Origin: an uncultured Christensenella sp.
GTDB taxonomy: Bacteria; Bacillota; Clostridia; Christensenellales; Pumilibacteraceae
Assembly (NCBI GenBank): GCA_910579205.1
Contig: CAJTTD010000012.1
Span: 1 to 18,668, forward strand
Reading direction: 5' to 3'
Length of the DNA stretch: 18,668 nucleotides
The translations under genes were made by a program, and so were the position numbers. The notes under the pieces are model-generated. The model did no database searches, was not told the origin of the DNA, and worked only from the letters and a program-made list of their open reading frames with translations. This document shows, piece after piece, positions 1 through 5,271 of the stretch (the first letter of the stretch is position 1; each line of letters starts with the position of its first letter).

Positions 1-252
1 GCTGCTGTTCCCGCAGACGATCTCGACGCGCAGCTCAATGCTATGCTCGGCGAAGACCAGCCCGCCGCTGTTCCCGCGGACGATCTCGACGCACAGCTCA
101 ACGCCATGCTCGGCGAAGATCAGCCCGTCGCAGTCCCCGCAGACGATCTAGACGCGCAGCTCAATGCTATGCTCGGCGAAGACCAGCCCGCCGCTGTTCC
201 CGTTGACGATCTAGACGCGCAGCTCAACGCCATGCTCGGCGAAGACCGACCC
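1..252 (+). repeat. Four in-frame 63-bp tandem repeats
   Basis: The units are 1-63, 64-126, 127-189 and 190-252, each coding for 21 residues. The array probably continues upstream. Units 1 and 3 share the spelling AATGCTATG while units 2 and 4 share AACGCCATG, so the array looks like a duplicated 126-bp dimer. Most differences between units are silent. Confidence 0.95.
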
Positions 253-1389
253 GCTACAGAAAATAGCACGGACGGCGACGCTAACGATAGCGGCGCACAA
301 ACAACAGAACAGCCCGTCGCGACCCCCGCCGATCAAGGCGACGCAAGCGACCCGCAAGACATAATGGCGCAAGCGCGTGAAATGATGGAACAAGCACGCA
401 TAGCGCAAGAGCAAGCCATGCAAGCGCAAGCGGCGTTAGCTGCGGAAAAAGCCAAAGCGGCGCAAACTCCCATCGCACCCGCTCCCGCGGTCAATTCGGA
501 AGCGGAAGCCGCCAAAGAAATGATGCGGCAAGCGCAAATGATGTTGCAACAAGCGCAAGCCGCGCAATTCCAAGCGCAGCAAGCGGCGGCGCAAGCCGCG
601 CACGTCGCGACGCCGCAAAACGACGCGGCGACCGAAGCCGCAAAAGAGATGATGCGGCAAGCGCAGATGATGATGCAGCAAGCGCAGCAAGCACAGATCC
701 AAGCACAAGCATTCACTTCGGCGCGTTCATCCGCGCCCGTGATAAACGATCCGTATGCAAACAAGGACGTCGATAGGCTCAAAGCCGAGCTTGACAGCAT
801 GCGCGATCTTGTAAACAAGCTGACAATATCTCTCGCCCAGTCGTCGGCAGCGCCCCAGCAGCAAGCGACGGCGCAGCCGCAAAACGCAGCCATGTTTTAC
901 GGAATGGGCACGCCCGATCCGTACCGCAGACTGGAAACGGAACTCGACAACATGCGCCGCGAGATAAACGAAAAGGACCTGCGCGCAAAAGAAAAGGAAT
1001 TAGAGCGCAAGCAAAAAGAAATAGAAAAAGAATCGGTCAAAGATATTCGTCCCGAAATGATACAAATGTCCGATTCGCGCGATATAGCTCCCGTAAACCA
1101 GCCGATGGGCGGCGGACTGAACGGAGACTACATTCCGCTCGCAAACGGCGTGTTCTATTCGACGCGAGACAGACAAGTATACGTTATGACGCCCGCTACC
1201 AATGCGGCGGCGGCAGGCACGGCAGCCAAGCAAGAGCGTCCCGCAACGCCCGCCAAAAAGCCCGCGCCCGCGAGAAAAGCCGCAGCGCCGAGACACAGAG
1301 CGGCGGCGCACGCAAGGCGCAGACCGGGCTCGCCCATGAGCCGCAGACCTTCGTCGGGCAGACCGCGCCCCACTCGCCCGCACAGATAA
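1..1389 (+). CDS. Ala/Gln-rich low-complexity protein, 5' end outside window
   Basis: The reading frame is open to the first base, so the start lies upstream; 462 residues are visible. I do not recognise the family. Residues 1-84 are four tandem copies of a 21-residue acidic unit (core DDLDAQLNAMLGED). Residues about 120-240 are Met/Gln/Ala-rich helix-forming sequence with two near-identical 25-residue modules (starting EAAKEMMRQAQMM at 169 and 212) and a looser earlier copy near 120 (AREMMEQARIAQEQAMQAQ). A charged segment (KEKELERKQKEIEKES, about 328-343) looks like coiled coil. A less repetitive block around 370-395 (YIPLANGVFYSTRDRQVYV) may be a small folded domain. The tail is Ala/Pro/Arg-rich and strongly basic. 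No TM segment is visible. A scaffold, surface-layer-associated or nucleoid-type role is conceivable, but nothing in the sequence decides it. The stop is followed at once by a terminator. Confidence 0.8.
   Translation, partial: AAVPADDLDAQLNAMLGEDQPAAVPADDLDAQLNAMLGEDQPVAVPADDLDAQLNAMLGEDQPAAVPVDDLDAQLNAMLGEDRPATENSTDGDANDSGAQTTEQPVATPADQGDASDPQDIMAQAREMMEQARIAQEQAMQAQAALAAEKAKAAQTPIAPAPAVNSEAEAAKEMMRQAQMMLQQAQAAQFQAQQAAAQAAHVATPQNDAATEAAKEMMRQAQMMMQQAQQAQIQAQAFTSARSSAPVINDPYANKDVDRLKAELDSMRDLVNKLTISLAQSSAAPQQQATAQPQNAAMFYGMGTPDPYRRLETELDNMRREINEKDLRAKEKELERKQKEIEKESVKDIRPEMIQMSDSRDIAPVNQPMGGGLNGDYIPLANGVFYSTRDRQVYVMTPATNAAAAGTAAKQERPATPAKKPAPARKAAAPRHRAAAHARRRPGSPMSRRPSSGRPRPTRPHR
505..708 (+). 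repeat. Two 75-bp coding repeats of a Met/Gln/Ala helix module
   Basis: The copies at 505-579 and 634-708 encode 25-residue modules starting EAAKEMMRQAQMM, differing at only a few residues and spaced 129 bp apart. They lie within the partial Ala/Gln-rich gene and suggest internal duplication of a helical, possibly coiled-coil, segment. Confidence 0.85.
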
Positions 1390-1405
1390 TAAAATGTAAA
1401 TACAG

Positions 1406-1430
1406 CCTCGACTTTAAGTCGGGGTTTTTT
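1406..1430 (+). terminator. Intrinsic terminator of the Ala/Gln-rich gene
   Basis: The stem pairs CCTCGAC (1406-1412) with GTCGGGG (1418-1424), with one G-T pair and a 5-base loop, followed by six T (1425-1430). It starts 17 bases after the stop codon. Confidence 0.85.
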
Positions 1431-1521
1431 ATTTGCGAAACAGCTGCGTCGTCGCACGGGGAGCAAAAGCGACCGTTTCCGCCGCTTATACATGATAAAC
1501 AATAAAGTTTAACGAAAACTA

Positions 1522-1550
1522 TTGACAACGCGCGCGATGTTTGATACAAT
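1522..1550 (+). promoter_or_regulatory. Sigma-A-type promoter of the trp leader and trpB
   Basis: The -35 element TTGACA is at 1522-1527 and the -10 element TACAAT at 1545-1550, with a 17-base spacer. Transcription should start near 1557, giving a 21-base lead to the leader-peptide ATG. This is among the strongest-looking promoters in the window, as expected for a gene throttled downstream by attenuation. Confidence 0.88.
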
Positions 1551-1577
1551 TAACAAAATTACAAAAGGTCGGTAATT

Positions 1578-1610
1578 ATGTTCAGATCTCTTTGGTGGCG
1601 TCGCATATAA
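1578..1610 (+). CDS. trpL: Trp leader peptide (TrpL-like), MFRSLWWRRI
   Basis: This is a 10-codon ORF, ATG at 1578 to TAA at 1608, with two consecutive TGG codons (1593-1598). A ribosome binding site AAAAGG (1563-1568) lies 9 bases upstream of the ATG. Tandem Trp codons in a tiny ORF between a strong promoter and an intrinsic terminator, upstream of a tryptophan-pathway gene, are the hallmark of ribosome-mediated attenuation: uncharged tRNA-Trp stalls the ribosome and changes the fold of the nascent RNA. The peptide itself probably has no function. It resembles enterobacterial and actinobacterial TrpL in design but not in sequence. Confidence 0.87.
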   Translation: MFRSLWWRRI

Positions 1611-1611
1611 C

Positions 1612-1706
1612 AAGCGTTTACAAAACGGTGTTTTGTGAATGCTTTTCCGCATATCGCAAAACATCCGAGGGATATATAATATCGGTTTTACCCGCAGATG
1701 TGTTTG
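1612..1706 (+). promoter_or_regulatory. trp attenuator: chain of alternative RNA hairpins
   Basis: Three pairings precede the terminator. Segment 1 (1612-1626) pairs with segment 2 (1630-1644): 15 bp including two G-U. Segment 2 (1627-1642) can instead pair with segment 3 (1649-1665): 16 bp with one bulged A. Segment 3 (1657-1671) can also pair with segment 4 (1691-1706): 13 bp with two mismatches and one bulge. That last pairing takes up the 5' arm of the terminator, so it is the likely antiterminator. Inferred logic: a ribosome stalled on the Trp codons leaves segment 1 free, so 1:2 and 3:4 form and trpB is transcribed. A ribosome reaching the stop codon covers segment 1, so 2:3 forms and the terminator folds. 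The pairings are read directly; their dynamics are inferred. Confidence 0.75.
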
Positions 1707-1726
1707 ATACGATCTGCGGTTTTTTT
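1692..1726 (+). terminator. Attenuator (leader) terminator upstream of trpB
   Basis: CCGCAGAT (1692-1699) pairs perfectly with ATCTGCGG (1712-1719) across a 12-base loop, followed by seven T (1720-1726). It stands 87 bases before the trpB ATG. Termination here would give a leader RNA of about 170 bases. Confidence 0.92.
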
Positions 1727-1813
1727 ATAAAAAAGCCCACACCGCGGCTAAAGCGCGTTTATACATGCGCGGCAGCCGATCACGAACAACACGACCGAAG
1801 GAGAACGGCAATA

Positions 1814-2983
1814 ATGAAAAACGGATATTTCGGCAAGTACGGCGGATGCTATGTTCCCGCGGAAATAAAGACCGAGCTCGACGAGCTTTACTCGCAATAC
1901 ATAGCCTTGAAAAAAAGCAAGGCATTCCGCGACGAACTAAACTATTTGCGCAAGTACTATCAAGGCAGACCCACGCCGCTGTACTACTGCAAAAAGCTTT
2001 CCGAAACGACGGGCGGAGCAAAGATCTACCTTAAGCGCGAAGACTTGAACCACACGGGCGCGCACAAGATAAACCATTGCATAGGCGAAGCTCTGCTCGC
2101 CAAGCACATGGGCAAAAGCAAGATCATCGCCGAAACGGGCGCGGGTCAGCACGGACTGGCTATAGCTACCGTGTGCGCGCTCATGGACATAAAGTGCGAG
2201 ATCCACATGGGCGCAGTCGATATTAAAAAGCAAAAGATAAACGTGGAAAAAATGAAGCTGCTCGGCGCGGACATAGTGGAAGTTACGGACGGCGACGGCA
2301 CGCTCAAGGACGCCGTCGACAGCGCGCTCAACTCGTACTTGAACAACTATAAAGACGCGCTGTACTGTATAGGATCGGCGGTCGGTCCGCACCCCTTCCC
2401 CACGCTCGTCAAAGAATTCCAATCCGTTATAGGCAAGGAAACAAAGGCGCAGATAAAGCGCGCACAGTCGCGCTTGCCCGATTACGTAGTCGCGTGCGTA
2501 GGCGGCGGGTCTAACGCCATAGGCATTTTCGACGCGTTCATCAAAAACAGCGAAGTCAAACTCATAGGCGTTGAGGCGCTCGGCAAAGGCAAAGCCATAG
2601 GCGACAATTCCGCGACCGTCAATTACGGCGAAGAGGACATATATCAAGGCTACCGTTCCAAAGTTTTGAAAACGCCCGACGGCAAGGTGTCGGACGCGTA
2701 TTCCGTAGCGAGCGGGCTTGACTATCCCGCCGTAGGTCCGGAACATTCCTATCTCAACGAAATAGGCAGAGTACAATACGTTACGGTAGACGACAAACAA
2801 GCGCTGGACGCGTTTTACGCTCTGTCTCGCACAGAAGGCATTATCCCCGCGCTCGAGAGCGCGCACGCCGTGGCTTATGCCATAGAGCTTGCCAAACGCC
2901 TCGACAAAGACAAAATAATTATCGCCAATCTTTCGGGCAGAGGCGATAAAGACGTGGAATATATAATAGAAAATCTTAGCTGA
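1814..2983 (+). CDS. trpB: Tryptophan synthase beta chain
   Basis: PLP enzyme that condenses indole with L-serine to give L-tryptophan in the cytosol, normally as an alpha2-beta2 complex. The product is 389 residues, close to the family's usual ~395. The PLP lysine is K85 in HTGAHKINH, the catalytic glutamate is E107 in AETGAGQHG, the phosphate loop is GGGSNAIG, and the C-terminal LSGRGDKD carries the serine that contacts the pyridine nitrogen. The residue three after the lysine is His where Asn/Gln is usual. The ATG at 1814 is chosen because AAGGAGA (1798-1804) lies 9 bases upstream and the protein starts as the family does; the same frame stays open upstream only through the leader RNA. No trpA or other trp gene is adjacent. 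The upstream leader points to control by tRNA-Trp charging. Confidence 0.97.
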   Translation: MKNGYFGKYGGCYVPAEIKTELDELYSQYIALKKSKAFRDELNYLRKYYQGRPTPLYYCKKLSETTGGAKIYLKREDLNHTGAHKINHCIGEALLAKHMGKSKIIAETGAGQHGLAIATVCALMDIKCEIHMGAVDIKKQKINVEKMKLLGADIVEVTDGDGTLKDAVDSALNSYLNNYKDALYCIGSAVGPHPFPTLVKEFQSVIGKETKAQIKRAQSRLPDYVVACVGGGSNAIGIFDAFIKNSEVKLIGVEALGKGKAIGDNSATVNYGEEDIYQGYRSKVLKTPDGKVSDAYSVASGLDYPAVGPEHSYLNEIGRVQYVTVDDKQALDAFYALSRTEGIIPALESAHAVAYAIELAKRLDKDKIIIANLSGRGDKDVEYIIENLS

Positions 2984-3051
2984 TCTACCGCGCAACATTG
3001 CGTGCGGCTACTTATAACTACACTCGCCATTCGGGATACAAACCCGTAAAC

Positions 3052-3744
3052 CTAAGCTATCTCCGTCCAAAATGTGAAGCCGTCCGCTGCGGTCAAGCCG
3101 AGCTTTTTTTGCAATGCGACGGACGCTCCGTTATCTACATAAACGTCGCATATGGGCGTTCTTCCGAACGTCATTACATAATTTATCATAAACTTTTCAA
3201 GCGCCGCGCCTACTCCGCGCCGTCTGAACGCTTCGTACACGTGCAGTATGCCCATATTTCCGTCGCCGTGTCTGCCTATAAATCCGACGAACGAGCTTCC
3301 GCGGAACGCGCCGAAGATACCGCGCTCGCGCATTATGCGGTCGATGTCTTCAACTCTGTATCCCGAAAAATGCTCGTGCTCGGAGTATGCCGCGTACACA
3401 GTTTGGGCTAACGTAGGCGCAAGCCTTTTTACCGTTACCCCGTCGTCGAGCGCGGGCGGCATGTCGCTAAGATACGCATACGTCTTGCAAGCACAAGCAT
3501 GCACGGACAAAAGCTCCGCCCCGTCGGCGGGCAGACCGAGAATGCACGCTTCGCCTTTAACGTCGTATTTTTTTAAATACGCTTTACAGACATCGACGTC
3601 TTTAAACACGCACTTGTATTTGTTGCGCGCGTTTATTATAACGGCGCGCTCGTCGTTTACAAGCTCGTTCCACCCTTCGTGGACGAGCATATCGGATATG
3701 ACGGCTTTTTCTACTTTAAGATGCGGACTGTCTATAAACTTCAT
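3052..3744 (-). CDS. GNAT-family N-acetyltransferase (FR47-like)
   Basis: Predicted acetyl-CoA-dependent acyltransferase of 230 residues. The C-terminal half carries the GNAT fold: beta-strand SFVGFIGRHG (151-160), acetyl-CoA motif A with RRRGVGA (174-180), and motif B-like VDNGASVALQKKLGL (203-217), which ends in the usual phrase placing a conserved Asn and a loop before the last strand. The N-terminal half (1-105) is less conserved, as in two-domain FR47-like members. The substrate cannot be told. The gene converges on trpB with 68 bases between stops and no clear terminator. There is no Shine-Dalgarno; a TTGACA-N17-TAAAAT promoter ends six bases before the ATG, so the mRNA is probably leaderless. 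Confidence 0.88.
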   Translation of the reverse strand: MKFIDSPHLKVEKAVISDMLVHEGWNELVNDERAVIINARNKYKCVFKDVDVCKAYLKKYDVKGEACILGLPADGAELLSVHACACKTYAYLSDMPPALDDGVTVKRLAPTLAQTVYAAYSEHEHFSGYRVEDIDRIMRERGIFGAFRGSSFVGFIGRHGDGNMGILHVYEAFRRRGVGAALEKFMINYVMTFGRTPICDVYVDNGASVALQKKLGLTAADGFTFWTEIA

Positions 3745-3750
3745 GAGTCT

Positions 3751-3779
3751 ATTTTATACGCTCGAGGCGCGATTGTCAA
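3751..3779 (-). promoter_or_regulatory. Promoter of the GNAT gene, leaderless geometry
   Basis: On the minus strand, TTGACA (3779-3774), a 17-base spacer and TAAAAT (3756-3751) are followed by exactly six bases and then the ATG (3744). The predicted first transcribed base is the A of the start codon. No Shine-Dalgarno exists in those six bases. Confidence 0.75.
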
Positions 3780-3852
3780 TCGAAATGCCGCCGCGCGCAT
3801 TAGTCAAGCTCCGCACATGCACGCGCTGTCGCCCCATCGGATCTACCGCATA

Positions 3853-3881
3853 CAAAAAGCGCGACATTGCGGTCGCGCTTT
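3853..3881 (-). terminator. Terminator of the three-TM protein gene
   Basis: The minus-strand stem AAAGCGCGAC/GTCGCGCTTT (3881-3872 with 3865-3856, perfect 10 bp, 6-base loop) runs into a T-rich end. It begins 9 bases past the stop codon at 3891. Confidence 0.85.
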
Positions 3882-3890
3882 CTTGACTTG

Positions 3891-5072
3891 TTATTTCTTT
3901 GCCATAGCCTTGAGCAGTTTGCTCAACGCTTCGTTCAAGCGTTTTTGCTGTTCGGGCGTTTTGTTTTCGGGTTTGGCACGTTCTTTTTGCAACAACGTCG
4001 CCACTTCGCGCATAGTCTCGCGCGGCGCGCCGTCTCTGTCTATCTGCTCTATACGCGCAATAACGTCGTCCGCAGACGTGGGAGTTGCGGGACGCGCGGC
4101 TTGGGCTTGAGCGGCTTGCGCTTGTGCCGCCGCCTGCGCTTGTGCTTGCGCCTGAGCTTGAGCTTGAGCGGCACGGGCTTGAGCCAAAGCTTCCTCGCGC
4201 GCTCTGCGTCTTATTTCTTCATCGCTTTCTTGCGGTTCTACAGCCACTACGGGCGGTTCGTCGTAAACGGGCTGAGCGGTCGCGCCGAATTCGTTTTGCG
4301 GTTCCGACCTATCTTCGTAAACGGGCTGCGACTGTGCATATACCGCTTCTTGCTGCGCATATACGGGCTGTTCGCGGTAAGGTTCTGCCACGGGTTCCGC
4401 CGCCGCGTATGCAGCTTGCTGTTGCGGTTGTTCTTCGTGCATGCCCGCGGTTTTAAGCGTTTCCGCGTCGAGCGCGGTAATAAACAGCGAATACGTCTTT
4501 ACCGCTCCGCCGAGCGCCACCTTACCTACGATCGCGCCGATCATAGTCAACAGTCCGCCGATAAGCAAAACGGTGAGCGGAAGCAAATAAACAGCGTTTG
4601 AAAGTTCCGCAGCAGCAGCAACAGCCCCGTCGCCGCCTTCGGCTGCATTGCCCGCGGCTTTCGCCATCTCCGCTTTAACGGCAAGCGGCGCTACAAAAAA
4701 CGCGATACCCGCGCAAATAACGGTTGCCACAAAAGTTACTATCCATATCTTGGAAACGAGCGAACGCGAATAGGGCGTAGTTACGCAGTCTTGTTCTGTA
4801 ATCAGATCGCCCGGCTTGACGTTTGTCATGCGCGCGCGCTTATACTGATTCTTTATGGGCGCGGGCATTTGCTTCATAGCCTTTACCGCGTCGGACGGTT
4901 TTCTTATCACGCTCTTCATGAGCGAATTTACTTTTTTGAACTCGCCCGAGACCAAGCCGCAAATAAGCGATACCAAAAACGCGAGAGCTACGACCGCTAT
5001 CATTATTATCAGCCATATCTCCGTTTTGATGCCGAGCGTAGTCGTAAACAGTTTATTGAGTTGTGTCAACAT
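3891..5072 (-). CDS. Three-TM membrane protein with long Gln/Ala/Pro-rich tail
   Basis: This 393-residue protein is not recognised by family. Hydrophobic segments lie at about 19-41, 109-134 and 161-189. The stretch between TM1 and TM2 is basic (cytoplasmic by the positive-inside rule), and the TM2-TM3 loop is short and rich in Ala/Gly/acidic residues. This order resembles the TolQ/ExbB/MotA topology, but I see no convincing signature of that family. The tail (about 200-393) contains three QPVY motifs (235, 249, 267) plus one AVY, an acidic-to-basic helix (EEIRRRAREEALAQAR), a Gln-Ala run (about 298-327) and a charged C-terminal helix rich in Lys/Glu. The start at 5072 is chosen over an in-frame ATG 18 codons upstream because AAAGGGG (5087-5081) lies 8 bases before it. 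The gene has its own promoter and terminator, separate from addA. Confidence 0.85.
   Translation of the reverse strand: MLTQLNKLFTTTLGIKTEIWLIIMIAVVALAFLVSLICGLVSGEFKKVNSLMKSVIRKPSDAVKAMKQMPAPIKNQYKRARMTNVKPGDLITEQDCVTTPYSRSLVSKIWIVTFVATVICAGIAFFVAPLAVKAEMAKAAGNAAEGGDGAVAAAAELSNAVYLLPLTVLLIGGLLTMIGAIVGKVALGGAVKTYSLFITALDAETLKTAGMHEEQPQQQAAYAAAEPVAEPYREQPVYAQQEAVYAQSQPVYEDRSEPQNEFGATAQPVYDEPPVVAVEPQESDEEIRRRAREEALAQARAAQAQAQAQAQAQAAAQAQAAQAQAARPATPTSADDVIARIEQIDRDGAPRETMREVATLLQKERAKPENKTPEQQKRLNEALSKLLKAMAKK
4092..4181 (-). repeat. Gln-Ala codon microsatellite
   Basis: About 30 codons alternating Ala and Gln (read as GCTTGA/GCTTGC/GCCTGA hexamers on the plus strand) in the tail of the three-TM protein. 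A hexamer array of this kind can gain or lose units in frame. Confidence 0.8.
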
Positions 5073-5137
5073 ATTAAAGTCCCCTTTCCATATAGTTGAG
5101 CATTGCGCTTGACAATCGCACCGCAATTTAAGTGCGC

Positions 5138-5161
5138 AAAAAACGAAACGGACAAACCGTT
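5138..5161 (-). terminator. Weak hairpin with T-run between addA and the three-TM gene
   Basis: The minus-strand stem AACGG/CCGTT (5161-5157 with 5151-5147) has a 5-base loop, then three bases and six T (5143-5138). It could end addA transcripts. It lies downstream of the extended -10 at 5170, so it could equally be a 5' stem or an attenuating hairpin in the leader of the three-TM gene. The stem is short. Confidence 0.35.
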
Positions 5162-5169
5162 CCTTGTGT

Positions 5170-5178
5170 ATTATATCA
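5170..5178 (-). promoter_or_regulatory. Extended -10 promoter of the three-TM protein gene
   Basis: The minus strand reads TGATATAAT (5178-5170), a perfect extended -10 (TG, one base, TATAAT). No good -35 is seen, which extended -10 promoters can do without. Transcription would start near 5163, leaving about 90 bases of leader. The element sits inside an inverted repeat (TGTG...CACA) that could be an operator. Confidence 0.55.
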
Positions 5179-5271
5179 CACGAAAACGGAAAAATCTATA
5201 CTTTTCAATAAGATTTTTTTTAAATTGCGCAGTTTTTTACTATCTAATAAGATAAGCCTCAAAAAGCGCGG

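Noticed and set aside
1270..1389. Possible frameshift giving the basic Arg/Pro tail of the left-edge protein
   Set aside because: An alternative frame gives a more ordinary-looking Gln-containing sequence, but it stays open straight through the terminator hairpin; the current frame stops just before it.
1541..1813. In-frame upstream extension of trpB (91 extra codons)
   Set aside because: It runs through the promoter, the leader peptide and the intrinsic terminator. The ATG at 1814 has AAGGAGA at good spacing and matches the family start.
1557..1813. T-box or TRAP-type control of trpB
   Set aside because: I see no T-box consensus, no specifier-loop layout and no run of spaced GAG/TAG triplets; the Trp-codon ORF with alternative hairpins explains the leader better.
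1937..2998. Long ORF antisense to trpB
   Set aside because: It mirrors trpB's codon usage and has no ribosome binding site or recognisable domain; trpB is unmistakable on the other strand.
2988..3007. Hairpin between the convergent trpB and GNAT genes as a terminator
   Set aside because: The stem is interrupted by a 2-base bulge and no T-run follows on either strand.
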